Below are positions 34,988 to 45,262 of a stretch of 64,000 bases of DNA, piece after piece. Position numbers and translations under genes: made by a program. The notes beneath the pieces are model-generated. The model was not told the origin of the DNA, searched no databases, and worked only from the letters and a program-made list of their open reading frames with translations. Within the stretch, counting starts at the first letter, position 1. Each line of letters starts with the position of its first letter. Source of the DNA: Curtobacterium flaccumfaciens (GTDB taxonomy: Bacteria > Actinomycetota > Actinomycetes > Actinomycetales > Microbacteriaceae); assembly GCF_004361695.1 (NCBI RefSeq), contig NZ_SNVW01000001.1, positions 310,001 to 374,000 on the forward strand, read 5' to 3'.

Positions 34988-37405
34988 ATGCACACGCGCG
35001 GGGACAACGTGGACGAACGGGTGGTCGGGGGCGACCACCCCGTCCGGCGAACCCGCTTCGTGCTCCTGACCGCCGGCACGGTGGCCCTCGTCGCCGCGCT
35101 GCTCGGCACCGCCGCGGCCCCCTCCTTCGCCGCGAGTACGAGTACGAGTGCGGACGCGGCGAGTTCGAGTACCGCAGCGGCGACCGCGTCGTCCGCCCTG
35201 TCCGCGAGTGCGGACGCAGCCACTGCACCGCCCCCGCTGTCGGCGCCCTCGGGCACGCCGACGGGGTCCCCGCAGAACCACCTCACGCCGAGCCCCGGCA
35301 CTCCGACGTCCCCGCCGACCGGCCGCCCGGTCCGGCCCACCGTCGCAGACCCCGGCGACATCACGAGTGCGACCGTCCGGTTCAGCGGCACCGGCACCCC
35401 TGGACACACCGTCCGCGTGACCGGCCCAGCGTCGACCGGATCGGCCGGGTGTCCCGCCACCGTGTCGAACGACGGCACCTGGTCGTGCTTCGCCGCCGTC
35501 ACGTCCGGCCCCGGCCAGGTCTTCACCGTCGTCGACCGGAGCGCGCCCGAACTCGGTAGCGCGCACACGCCAGCAGCGGACGTCATCGTGCCGCCCACGG
35601 TCACGACCTCGCGTCCGACCAACGGCCCGGTCAGTGGCACCGGTCGCCCCGGGTCCACCGTCACGCTCGCCGTCTCCGGCTCCTCCGGGGACCGCAGCGC
35701 CACGGTCGGTCGCGACGGCCGGTGGACGGTCTCCCTCGGCGGCGCGACGGCGGCGAGCGGCGGCGACGCCCGGCTCTCGGTCAGCGCCACGCAGACGGCG
35801 AGCACGGCCGACGGCTACCGGTCCGACCTGCGGAGTGCGGCATCGGCCCCGGTCACGATCACCCTCGACCGCACCGCGCCGACCGCACCACGGATCACGT
35901 CGCCCGGCGCCGGCGACCGCGTGGGTGCCCGGGCGGCGGCGGTGTCCGGAACCGGGGAGCCCCGGGCCGTGCTGACCGTCTACGTCGACCGCGCCCCGGT
36001 GTGCCGTGTCGACGTGCCGGCGTCCGGACGGTGGTCCTGCACCACCGCTGGGTCGACCCTCGCACCCGGCTCCCGCACGATCAGCGCGACGCAGCAGGAC
36101 GCCGCGGGGAACTTCTCGCGGTCCTCGGCCGAGGTCGTCGTCCGCGTGGTGTCGTCGACGCCGACCGGGGCCGGTCCGAGTGGCAGCGGCACGCCCTCCG
36201 TGCCCGGCTCCGGCGCGGGCACCGGCTCCGGCTCCGGATCCGGCTCGGCGAGTGGCATGCCGGGGAGCGGAGCGGGCACCGGCGACGCCGGCGGGGCCGG
36301 CCCGACGAACGGCAACGGAAGCGGCGACGGCGGCAGCACCACGGGATCCGGCAGCGGCCCCGCAGCCGGCGGGCCGTCGGACCCGCACGGCCTCGACTGG
36401 TCCGGCCCGGCCGGCGACTGGACGGCCTCCACCGCGTACGACTCCACCGTCCCCACGATCCAGGCCGCCTTCTCGTGGCGCACCGTCCTCGTGGCCACCG
36501 CGGTCGCCGCCGGGTTCCTCGTGCTCATCGCCGGCCCCCTCGCCCTGGTCGCCGGTGCCGCGCGGGGTCGACTCCGCAACCCCTTCGCCGCCGTGCTCGG
36601 GCGCAACCGTCCCCACGCCGAGCGGCGCCGCGGCGAGGACCTGTTCCCCACCTGGGCCTCGATCACCGTGGCCGTCCTCGTCGTCGGACTCTGCACGGTG
36701 CTCGGCGTCGGGGTGTCGCTCGAGGCCCGCTACGTGCGCCTGGCGGTCGCCGTCCTGCTCGGCGCCGCGGTGCTCGCGACGACGATCGTGCTGTCGAGCC
36801 GGTGGGCGGCCGGCGCCGACCGGGGCACGATCGGGTTCCGGGTGTCCCCGTGGCTCGTCCTCGCCGCCCTGGTCGCGTGCGGGATCACGCGGGCGTTCGA
36901 CCTCTCCCCCGCCGTCATCGTCGGTGCGGTGCTCCTGCCCGTGGGCCGACCGCACGCCGACACGGCGGGGCTCCGGCTCGGCGCGACGATCGCCGCCGGT
37001 GCCCGCAGCGCGACCTGGCGTTCGGTCGCCCTGCTCGTGGTCGCGGCGGTCGGCTGGGTGCTGCACTCCGTGACGCCGGGGTCCGGCTTCTGGGGCTCGA
37101 TCGTGTCCGAGTTCGCGATCACGCTCTGCGTCGGCGGCCTCGGTGCCGTGGTCACCACGATGCTCCCGCTTGCCGGTTCCGCCGGGCAGTCGCTGCTCGA
37201 GGAGTCCCGCGGCCGCTACGCCGCGATCGCCGCCGTCGCGGTCGCGCTGGCGGCCGCCGTGTACTCCGGGGCCGCCGGCACCCACGTCTCCCCCGTCGTC
37301 CTGGTGGTCGCCGCCGGCGCGTGCGTCGCGGCCGCGGTCGCGAGCCACCTCTGGCTCCGAGCCTCCCAGCGCGACCAGGCGTCCCGGAGCGACCAGGTCG
37401 CCTGA
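34988..37405 (+). CDS. Secreted-domain Ig-like multi-pass membrane protein, unknown function
   Basis: An 805-aa protein (ATG 34988 preceded by GGGATGGG; GTG 34973 would add 5 residues). A signal-like helix (about residues 23-47, ending AAPSFAA) is followed by a Ser/Thr/Ala/Pro-rich stretch. Three bacterial Ig-like repeats follow, each with G-T-G-x-P-G and a DGxW/SGRWSC strand (VSNDGTWSCF, VGRDGRWTVSL, PASGRWSCTT). A Gly/Ser-rich linker (about 395-470) leads to about nine hydrophobic helices up to the C-terminus. I do not recognise a named family; a cell-surface adhesin or sensor anchored by a polytopic domain is only a guess. It is a single gene in its transcription unit. Confidence 0.82.
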   Translation: MHTRGDNVDERVVGGDHPVRRTRFVLLTAGTVALVAALLGTAAAPSFAASTSTSADAASSSTAAATASSALSASADAATAPPPLSAPSGTPTGSPQNHLTPSPGTPTSPPTGRPVRPTVADPGDITSATVRFSGTGTPGHTVRVTGPASTGSAGCPATVSNDGTWSCFAAVTSGPGQVFTVVDRSAPELGSAHTPAADVIVPPTVTTSRPTNGPVSGTGRPGSTVTLAVSGSSGDRSATVGRDGRWTVSLGGATAASGGDARLSVSATQTASTADGYRSDLRSAASAPVTITLDRTAPTAPRITSPGAGDRVGARAAAVSGTGEPRAVLTVYVDRAPVCRVDVPASGRWSCTTAGSTLAPGSRTISATQQDAAGNFSRSSAEVVVRVVSSTPTGAGPSGSGTPSVPGSGAGTGSGSGSGSASGMPGSGAGTGDAGGAGPTNGNGSGDGGSTTGSGSGPAAGGPSDPHGLDWSGPAGDWTASTAYDSTVPTIQAAFSWRTVLVATAVAAGFLVLIAGPLALVAGAARGRLRNPFAAVLGRNRPHAERRRGEDLFPTWASITVAVLVVGLCTVLGVGVSLEARYVRLAVAVLLGAAVLATTIVLSSRWAAGADRGTIGFRVSPWLVLAALVACGITRAFDLSPAVIVGAVLLPVGRPHADTAGLRLGATIAAGARSATWRSVALLVVAAVGWVLHSVTPGSGFWGSIVSEFAITLCVGGLGAVVTTMLPLAGSAGQSLLEESRGRYAAIAAVAVALAAAVYSGAAGTHVSPVVLVVAAGACVAAAVASHLWLRASQRDQASRSDQVA

Positions 37406-37575
37406 CCGCGACAGGGCCACGACGCGGCCCACGACCCTGACCAGGACGCGGCCCACGGCCCGGACCGCCACGGGGCAACTCCCCTGACCACGACGGGGCC
37501 ACGCCCCCGCGGTCGCGCTCCGGATACGCTGACGAACGGTGCTCCTCGGCACCACGACCGTCCCAGGGAGCGACG

Positions 37576-39246
37576 ATGACCCAGACCCGATCCGACTACG
37601 ACCCGACCCGCTTCCGCGAGGTGTTCGAGGGCAGCTACACCTACGCGAACGGCTTCGCGCGGAACACCCACCGCTTCGCGGACCGTCCCGCGCTGCGCGA
37701 GCCGGACACCGGCCGGTCGTGGACGTACGCGGAGCTCGGGGCCGACGTCGACCGGGTCGCGGGGTGGCTCGTCCGCCACGGCGTCGGACGGGGCTCGGTG
37801 GTCATGGTGGAGCTCTTCAACTCCCCCGAGTTCGCCGTGCTCTACCTGGCGTGCCACCGGATCGGCGCCGTGTTCTCGCCGACGAACTTCCGGCTCGCCC
37901 CCGACGAGGTCGCCTTCATCATCGAGGACTCCGCGCCCGTCGTCCTGGTGCACGACGCCGTCCGGAACGCCGAGATCGCCGCCGCGCTCGAGTCGTCGGC
38001 GCACCGCCCCGACCACGTCGTGACCCTGGGCGGCGACCACGACGAACACGACGGCTTCGCGACGCTCCTCGCCGCCGACCCCGTCACCGCCGAGGAACTC
38101 GCCGTCGCCGAACCCCGCAGCACCTACGACGAGACCACCCGCCTGTACACCTCGGGCACGACCGGCCGCCCGAAGCCGGTCCCGCTGCCGAGCCTGGTCG
38201 AGGTGCTCAGCGCACACGACGTGATCATGCACTTCCCGCTCAGCCCGTTCGACAAGACGCTCAACATGTCGCCGCTGTTCCACCGGGGCGGCCTCTACTC
38301 GGGCGGCCCGAACCCGGTGTTCTACGTCGGTGCCGAGCTCACGACGCTCCGGAAGTTCGACGCCGACCGCGTGCTCGACCTGGTCGAGTCGGAGCGCCTC
38401 ACCTTCCTCATCGGTGCCCCGCCGAACCTGGTGCAGCTCGCCGACGCGCAAGAGGCGAAGCCCCGCGACCTGTCCTCCCTCAACGGCATCGTGACGATGG
38501 GCGCCCCGCTCGACCGATCGGCGGCCCTCCGGTACCAGGAGCTCCTGTCGCCGCGGATCTTCAACGGCTACGGCACGACCGAGACGTTCTGGAACACGTT
38601 CCTCCGCCCCGAGGACTTCCCGGACGGCGCCGGGTCGACCGGTCGCGCCTCCACCGACGACGACGTCGCCGTGGTCCGCGTGTACGAGGACCGGCTCGCC
38701 GACCCGTCGGACACGGTGCCGAAGGACGGCTCCGAGATCGGCGAGTTCGCGGTCCGCACCGTGAAGTCGGGCTACTCGTACCGGAACCCCGGGCTCGAGG
38801 CGGAGAAGTTCGCGAACGGCTGGTTCTACCCGGGCGACCTGGCCACGTGGGACGAGCACGAGCGCGTCACGATCGTCGGGCGCAAGGACGACATGATCAT
38901 CTCCGGCGGCGAGAACGTGCACCCGGTCCAGGTCGAGGCGGCGCTGCAGGAGCACCCGGGCGTCGCCGACTCGATCGTCGTGGGCGTGCCGGACGAGCGC
39001 TGGGGCGAGGTCGTCATCGCGTACGTCGTCCGTGCTCCGGGGCGGCTGCCGGAGGACGACGTCGAGGCGGCCACGGTGCTCGAGGACTGGACGGGTTCGC
39101 ACCCCGGCCTCGCCCGCTACAAGCGGCCGCGCCGGTACCGCTTCGTCACCGAGCTGCCCTACAACGCGACCGGCAAGAAGGTGCACTACCTCGCCAAGGC
39201 GAGTGCGGCCGACGACCAGGCGGCCGGCCTGTTCATCGAGCCGTAG
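37576..39246 (+). CDS. AMP-dependent acyl-CoA synthetase/ligase
   Basis: ANL-superfamily enzyme of 556 aa that activates a carboxylic acid, probably a fatty acid, as acyl-AMP and then acyl-CoA. Motifs seen: LYTSGTTGRPKPVPL (P-loop-like A3, with Pro where Gly is usual), FNGYGTTETFWN (A5), GWFYPGDLATWDEHERVTIV (A7), GRKDDMIISGGENVHPVQVE (A8) and the C-terminal YNATGKKVHY carrying the A10 lysine. GGGAG precedes the ATG and TACGCT sits 39 bp before it. The substrate is not evident from neighbours. Confidence 0.9.
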   Translation: MTQTRSDYDPTRFREVFEGSYTYANGFARNTHRFADRPALREPDTGRSWTYAELGADVDRVAGWLVRHGVGRGSVVMVELFNSPEFAVLYLACHRIGAVFSPTNFRLAPDEVAFIIEDSAPVVLVHDAVRNAEIAAALESSAHRPDHVVTLGGDHDEHDGFATLLAADPVTAEELAVAEPRSTYDETTRLYTSGTTGRPKPVPLPSLVEVLSAHDVIMHFPLSPFDKTLNMSPLFHRGGLYSGGPNPVFYVGAELTTLRKFDADRVLDLVESERLTFLIGAPPNLVQLADAQEAKPRDLSSLNGIVTMGAPLDRSAALRYQELLSPRIFNGYGTTETFWNTFLRPEDFPDGAGSTGRASTDDDVAVVRVYEDRLADPSDTVPKDGSEIGEFAVRTVKSGYSYRNPGLEAEKFANGWFYPGDLATWDEHERVTIVGRKDDMIISGGENVHPVQVEAALQEHPGVADSIVVGVPDERWGEVVIAYVVRAPGRLPEDDVEAATVLEDWTGSHPGLARYKRPRRYRFVTELPYNATGKKVHYLAKASAADDQAAGLFIEP

Positions 39247-39264
39247 CGCCCGACAGGTGACCGG

Positions 39265-39316
39265 CTGACGGCCTGGAGGCGCGGGGCGGGCCCGCCACGC
39301 GCCTCCAGGCCGTCAG
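39265..39316. repeat. Near-perfect 52-bp palindrome overlapping the thrE stop
   Basis: Left arm 39265-39290 starts CTGACGGCCTGGAGGCGCGG; right arm 39291-39316 is its reverse complement with one mismatch. The right end includes the stop codon of the minus-strand ThrE gene (39313-39315). Confidence 0.9.
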
Positions 39317-40653
39317 CGCGTCGCGTCCACCCCGCGGTGGGGCGCGTTGCGCGCGAACAGGCCGGGCAGCAGCCCGCCGATCTTCGTGCCGATGCAGAGG
39401 CTGACGAACGTCGCCAGGGGTGTCGCGAGGGCCTCCGGGTCGAACGTCGCCACCGCGACCAGCCCGACCGTCCCGGGGACGAGCAGCAGGAACGCCGGGA
39501 AGAACGACACCGTCGCCGGGATCGCCGGCACGAGGCGCTCGAGCAGACGCGTCGCCACGAACAGCAGAGCGGCCGTCGCACCGGTCGCCACCACACTGCC
39601 CCAGAGCGGTGTCGTGCCGCTCACCAGCGCGTAGGCGGTGACCATGACGGCGACGGACACCAGCGTCAGGCGCCAGCCGGACCGGAAGACCAGGCCGAGG
39701 CCGACCGCCAAGCCGACGACGGCGACCCACGACACCCAGTAGGACGGGACCGCCTCCCAGCCGCCACGATCGTTGCCGATGCCGGCGACCTCGCCGACGA
39801 GGGCCGCCGAGGACGGGTCGACGTGCAGCCCGGTCAGCGCGCTGCCAGCCGCGATCCCGGCGGCCATGAACCCGAGCATGATGAGCCCCTGCACGAGCCG
39901 CGAGGCGCCGGTGACGATGTCCGCGGCGGTGAGTTCGAGCAGGGCGTTCGTGATGAGCGCTCCCGGCACGAACACCGCCACCGGGGCGCACACCGCGAAG
40001 AGCGGGACGTGGTCGAACCCGGTGCCCGCGGCGACGAGTCCGACGACGGCCGTCGACATGAACGCGGCGAGGAACGGGATGATCGCGACGGCCTCGCGGA
40101 AGCGGCGGAGCACCAGGCCGATCACCCCGACGAGCGCACCGACCCCGAGCGCGACGAGGATCGCCCACCACGGGCAGCGGAACACGACCGCGAGCCCCGC
40201 GGAGGTCAGGGCGTTGCCGAGGATCCACGGCAGCGCGGGCGGTGGGACGGTGCCGGCGCGGATGGCACGGACGCGTGCGGGGATCTCGGCGAGGGCGATC
40301 GACCCGCTCTCGAGCCCGAGCACGAGTCGGTTCGCCCGGGCGGCCTGCCGCGAGGACAGCTCGACGCCCTCGGCGTTGACGATCGTGGCGGCGCCGGTCG
40401 AGGTCTCGCTCACCATCACGAGCGCGGGGAGCACCCCGACGGCGAGCGTGGGACCGACCCCGGCGGCGTCGCGGGCCTTCTCGAGCGCCGAACGCACGTC
40501 GGTGACGGAGCTGCCGGCGTCGAGCAGCAGAGCGCCGAGCGTGCCGAGGAGCATGCCGACCGGGACGGTCTCGCCGTCGACGACCTCGACGTGGGCCTCG
40601 GGTCGGTTGAGGGCGTTCCGCAGGTTCGCGAGCGCGCTTCCGAGACTGGCCAC
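39313..40653 (-). CDS. Threonine/serine exporter family protein (ThrE-type)
   Basis: Inner-membrane exporter of 446 aa combining the two ThrE domains (DUF1212 plus DUF3815-like) in one chain. The cytoplasmic N-terminal part has LLDAGSSVTDVRSALEKA (about residues 43-60) and GVELSSRQAARANRLV, followed by ten or so hydrophobic segments from about residue 150 and the conserved FVPGALITNALLELTAADIVTG. GTG 40653 follows TAGCAT by 8 nt. Export of threonine and serine is known for Corynebacterium ThrE; here it is family inference. Confidence 0.9.
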   Translation of the reverse strand: MASLGSALANLRNALNRPEAHVEVVDGETVPVGMLLGTLGALLLDAGSSVTDVRSALEKARDAAGVGPTLAVGVLPALVMVSETSTGAATIVNAEGVELSSRQAARANRLVLGLESGSIALAEIPARVRAIRAGTVPPPALPWILGNALTSAGLAVVFRCPWWAILVALGVGALVGVIGLVLRRFREAVAIIPFLAAFMSTAVVGLVAAGTGFDHVPLFAVCAPVAVFVPGALITNALLELTAADIVTGASRLVQGLIMLGFMAAGIAAGSALTGLHVDPSSAALVGEVAGIGNDRGGWEAVPSYWVSWVAVVGLAVGLGLVFRSGWRLTLVSVAVMVTAYALVSGTTPLWGSVVATGATAALLFVATRLLERLVPAIPATVSFFPAFLLLVPGTVGLVAVATFDPEALATPLATFVSLCIGTKIGGLLPGLFARNAPHRGVDATR

Positions 40654-40847
40654 GGACGTCGATGCTACTGGTCCGTGCGCCTGCCGCGGGTCGCGCGCCT
40701 GCCGCGGGCCGCGCGCCTGCCGCGGGTTTCGCGCTCAGCGACAGTTCTCGCCCCGCATGCCGCGTGAAGTGTCGCTCAGCCCGAACCTCGGCGGGCCGCA
40801 GCCGAGTCTCGGCGCTACCCGCGAACGCGTCCCCGCCGCCGAACTCG

Positions 40848-40921
40848 TACCCCCGGTGGGACTCGAACCCACAACTCAGCGATTTTAAGTCGCGTGCCTC
40901 TACCGATTGGGCCACGGGGGC
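40848..40921 (-). tRNA. tRNA with anticodon TAA (Leu, UUA codons), short variable loop
   Basis: Read on the minus strand, the 7-bp acceptor GCCCCCG/CGGGGGT, D arm, anticodon loop CTTAAAA, a 5-nt variable region GAGTT and T arm GTGGG-TTCGAGT-CCCAC fold into a complete cloverleaf of 74 nt ending in A73. The anticodon TAA is at 40885-40887. The first anticodon-stem pair is C-T mismatched. CCA is not encoded. Leu tRNAs normally have a long variable arm; this one does not, so the leucine identity rests on the anticodon and A73. Confidence 0.9.
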
Positions 40922-40946
40922 GGGCCGCAACAGCCTACCGACGCAA

Positions 40947-40979
40947 CGAGGCGGCCACCCCGTGGGGGTGACCGCCTCG
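40947..40979 (-). terminator. Terminator after ndh
   Basis: CGAGGCGGCCACCCC pairs with GGGGTGACCGCCTCG with one mismatch around a 3-nt loop, 14 bp beyond the ndh stop. No T-run is present. Confidence 0.7.
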
Positions 40980-40992
40980 GTCGAGCGTGTCG

Positions 40993-42477
40993 CTACTTGG
41001 CGTCGGCCTCGGCCTTCACCGGCTCGGCCTCGTTGGAGACGTCCTTCGCCGGCTCGCCGTACGCCGGACCGGCAGCACCGGCGGGCTTGCCCTCTTCCGG
41101 AGCGGTCGTCGGCTTCGTGGCCTCGACCGGAGCGGGCGCCTCGGCAGCCGGCTTCGGACGCGACGCGAACGCCTCGAACGCGGCGCGCGGGGTCTCACGG
41201 TCGTCGAGCGATGCGATGTCGCGGCCGAGGAAGAAGCCCCCGACCCAGTCGCCGACGACGCGCCACTTGCGCTCCCACGACGGCATCGCCATGCCGTGGT
41301 AGCCGCGGTGGGCGCCCCACGCGAGGAAGCCCTTCATCGCGAACTTGCCCGACTGGAACACACCGATGCCGATACCGAGGCCCGCGACGGCGCCGAGGTT
41401 CTCGTGCTTGTAGTCGACCGTGGCCTCGCCGCGGATGGTCGCGACGACGTTCTTCGCGAGCTGCTTCGCCTGACGCACCGCGTGCTGGGCGTTCGGCACG
41501 CAGAAGCCGCCGACGCCGCCGCCCGTGAGGTCCGGCACGGCCGCGACGTCGCCGCAGGCCCATGCGTCCGCGATCACGCCGTTGTCGTCGACGACGCGGA
41601 GGTCGGGCTGCACGCGGATGCGACCACGCTGCTCGAGCGGGAGGTCGGTGCCCTTGACCATCGGGTTCGCCATGACGCCGGCGGTCCAGATGATGAGGTC
41701 GGACTCGATCTTCTCGATCGCGCCGTCGTTGGTCTTGAGCTCGCAGACGCCGCCCACGGCCGAGGCCAGCTGCGTCTCGAGGTGCACCGTGGCACCGCGC
41801 TGGGCGAGGTTCTTGAGCACCCAGTGCGAGGTCTCGAGCGAGACCTCGGGCATGATGCGCCCCATCGCCTCGACGAGGTGGAAGTGGGTGTCGTCGAAGG
41901 ACAGCTGCGGGTAGCTCTTCAGCAGGTCGGTGACGAAGGAGCGGAGCTCGGCGAACACCTCGATGCCGGCGAAGCCACCGCCGACCACGACGACGGTGAG
42001 CAGACGGTCGCGCTGGGGACCGGCCGGCAGGTTCGCCGCCTTGTGGAAGTTCGTGAGGATCTTGTCGCGGATCGCCGCGGCTTCCTCGATGGTCTTGAGG
42101 CCGATGGCCTCGTCCGCGACGCCCGGGATCGGGAAGGTGCGCGAGACCGCGCCCGCGGTCATGACGATCTGGTCGTAGGACTCCTCCCACGCCTCACCCT
42201 CGGCCGGGGTGATCGTCGCCGTCTTGGCGGCGTGGTCGACCTTCGTGACCTTCGCCGTGACGACGCGCGTCTTCTTGAGGTGACGACGGTGCGCGACGAT
42301 CGCGTGGCGCGGCTCGATGGAACCGGCTGCGACCTCGGGGAGGAACGGCTGGTACGTCATGTACGGCAGCGGGTCCACCATCACGACCTCTGCTTCGCCC
42401 TGGCGAAGGTGCTTCTCGAGCTTCCAGGCGGTGTAGAAGCCGGCGTAACCGCCGCCGACGACGAGGATCTTGGGCAC
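40993..42477 (-). CDS. ndh: Type II NADH dehydrogenase (NDH-2)
   Basis: Single-subunit flavoprotein passing electrons from NADH to quinone at the membrane, 494 aa. The FAD site ILVVGGGYAGFYTAWKLE (about residues 4-21), the NAD site VVVVGGGFAGIEVFAELR (about 165-182) and the second FAD motif ACGDVAAVPD are intact. C-terminal hydrophobic/aromatic segments (KGFLAWGAHRGYHGMAMP) serve membrane attachment. The last 55 residues form an Ala/Glu/Pro/Lys-rich tail not needed by the family. TATGAT about 80 bp upstream (42568-42563, minus) may be its -10. Confidence 0.94.
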   Translation of the reverse strand: MPKILVVGGGYAGFYTAWKLEKHLRQGEAEVVMVDPLPYMTYQPFLPEVAAGSIEPRHAIVAHRRHLKKTRVVTAKVTKVDHAAKTATITPAEGEAWEESYDQIVMTAGAVSRTFPIPGVADEAIGLKTIEEAAAIRDKILTNFHKAANLPAGPQRDRLLTVVVVGGGFAGIEVFAELRSFVTDLLKSYPQLSFDDTHFHLVEAMGRIMPEVSLETSHWVLKNLAQRGATVHLETQLASAVGGVCELKTNDGAIEKIESDLIIWTAGVMANPMVKGTDLPLEQRGRIRVQPDLRVVDDNGVIADAWACGDVAAVPDLTGGGVGGFCVPNAQHAVRQAKQLAKNVVATIRGEATVDYKHENLGAVAGLGIGIGVFQSGKFAMKGFLAWGAHRGYHGMAMPSWERKWRVVGDWVGGFFLGRDIASLDDRETPRAAFEAFASRPKPAAEAPAPVEATKPTTAPEEGKPAGAAGPAYGEPAKDVSNEAEPVKAEADAK

Positions 42478-42518
42478 GGGGGATGATCTCCTTGGATGGG
42501 GGTTGGCCGGGAGTCGAG

Positions 42519-43067
42519 TCAGACTTCGCCGCCACCCGCCCCGACTCCAGCGTCTGCACCGCCATCATACGCCCGGCACTCACACCGGGAGGGCGACCAG
42601 CTCGCGCGCTCGAGCGCGAGGTCGCCGATGGGGTTGACGCCGGTTCCGGCGGCGAGGGCGTGACCGACGAGGGCGTGCAGGCACTTCACGCGGGTGGGCA
42701 TCCCACCGGCGCTGATCCCGACGATCTCGTCGACGTGCTCGATCGACTCGCGATCGGCCAGGTAGGACTCGTGCGCCGCGCGGTACTGCGCGGCGACGTC
42801 GGGGTCCTCGAGGAGGGCTGCCAGTTCCGGCATGACCTGGTTTGCCTCGAGGGTGCTGACCGCAGCGGTGGCCGCGGGGTGGCACAGGTAGTAGAACGTC
42901 GGGAACGGGGTGCCGTTCGACAGTCGGGGCTTCGTGGACACGACCGTGGGGTTGCCACAGACGCAGCGAGCCGCGATCCCGATGACGTCGCGAGCCGGTC
43001 GGCCGAGCTGCGCCGAGACGACCTGGACGTCGCGTTCGGAGGGCGGGTCGAAGGGAGGGGTCGTCAC
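42519..43067 (-). CDS. DUF501 domain protein
   Basis: A 182-aa conserved actinobacterial protein of unknown function. The family block GRPARDVIGIAARCVCGNPT (about residues 22-41) and TFYYLCHPAATAAVS with paired cysteines are present; further Cys residues (KCLHALVGH, SRCECRAYD) may form a metal site, which is my inference. TAGGCT lies 9 nt before the GTG start. It sits in a run with the FtsB-like gene and eno, an arrangement usual in actinobacteria. Confidence 0.88.
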   Translation of the reverse strand: MTTPPFDPPSERDVQVVSAQLGRPARDVIGIAARCVCGNPTVVSTKPRLSNGTPFPTFYYLCHPAATAAVSTLEANQVMPELAALLEDPDVAAQYRAAHESYLADRESIEHVDEIVGISAGGMPTRVKCLHALVGHALAAGTGVNPIGDLALERASWSPSRCECRAYDGGADAGVGAGGGEV

Positions 43068-43102
43068 GGGGACGAGAGCCTACCGGAGTCCCGCGGCGCG
43101 GC

Positions 43103-43654
43103 CTACTTCGTGTCGCCGGTGCCCATCGGGTCCCCCGTGCCGGACACGTCCGGGGCGACGAGCTGCTGCGTGGTCTGGTCGGTCAGACCGGAGGTGAGCA
43201 CGGACGACAGCATCGCCTGCACCCAGTCGACCTTCGGCGTCTGCACCGTCGAGCTGACGGGCGTGCCGGAGTCGGTCGTGGGCTGGTCGTCGCCCTTCGA
43301 GGTCTCGGCGCCCATCACGAGGTAGCTCTCCTCGCCCGGGTACACGTAGAGCAACCGGTCCCGCGCCTGCGCTTCGATGTAGGCGGGGTCGTCCCAGCGC
43401 GCGACGTCCTTCTTCTTCTGTGTGACGTCGGCCTTCTGGCTGGCGACCTCGCGCTGCTGCTGTGCGATCTGCTCCTGCTGCTGGATGAGCGTGCGGAGGG
43501 ACGGTGCGAGGACGACGACGAACAGCACGATGATCGCGAGCATGAGCAGGCTGAACCCGGAGAACCGGATCGACCGGAACCAGGGCTGCTCGGCGGTGCC
43601 GTTCTCCGGCATGGCCACGGGGACGCGGCGGACGCGGGGCTTCTGACTGGGCAC
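43103..43654 (-). CDS. Septum formation initiator family protein (FtsB/DivIC-like)
   Basis: Bitopic division protein of 183 aa. A short basic cytoplasmic N-terminus is followed by a transmembrane helix (about residues 33-52, GFSLLMLAIIVLFVVVLAP), a Gln-rich coiled coil (QQQEQIAQQQREVASQKADV) and the DivIC signature DDPAYIEAQARDRLLYVYPGE. A Ser/Thr/Gly-rich tail completes it. GTG 43654 is 6 nt after TATCGT (minus, 43666-43661). It probably acts with FtsL/FtsQ at the septum. Confidence 0.9.
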   Translation of the reverse strand: MPSQKPRVRRVPVAMPENGTAEQPWFRSIRFSGFSLLMLAIIVLFVVVLAPSLRTLIQQQEQIAQQQREVASQKADVTQKKKDVARWDDPAYIEAQARDRLLYVYPGEESYLVMGAETSKGDDQPTTDSGTPVSSTVQTPKVDWVQAMLSSVLTSGLTDQTTQQLVAPDVSGTGDPMGTGDTK

Positions 43655-43731
43655 GGTCCGACGATAACCCGGCCGCGGTGGTCGGAGCGGTCGGCACGCG
43701 GCGGTTCGGTGCCCTCCCAGCGTGCGGACCG

Positions 43732-43752
43732 GGCCTGGAGGCGCGGCTCGCC
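43732..43752 (+). repeat. Half copy of the palindromic element
   Basis: GGCCTGGAGGCGCGGCTCGCC occurs in the 206-bp gap between the FtsB-like gene and eno, without a full right arm. The gap holds no gene. Confidence 0.6.
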
Positions 43753-43797
43753 TCCGCCCCGCCGGCCCCGCCCGACGGTCGGTCGCGCAGACGGCAC

Positions 43798-43827
43798 GAC
43801 GCCGCCCTCCGGCAGGAGGACGGCGTC
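43798..43827 (-). terminator. eno terminator
   Basis: GACGCCGCCCTCC and GGAGGACGGCGTC pair with one mismatch around GGCA, 34 bp beyond the eno stop. A 17-bp copy of the eno 3' end (ACAGCGAAGCCGAGCGG, 43843-43859) lies between them. Confidence 0.7.
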
Positions 43828-43860
43828 GTGTGGTCCGTGCTGACAGCGAAGCCGAGCGGC

Positions 43861-45189
<1,329 letters not shown>

Positions 45190-45262
45190 CTACCGACGCC
45201 GGGTGAACACGAGTCCCCGATGACGCCCGCTGTGGAGAACCCGGGCGAACACGGCGGTCGGA

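Noticed and set aside
34847..37555. 902-codon open frame on the minus strand
   Set aside because: It is antisense to the Ig-like membrane protein, which has a signal peptide, Ig motifs and helices; the shadow has none.
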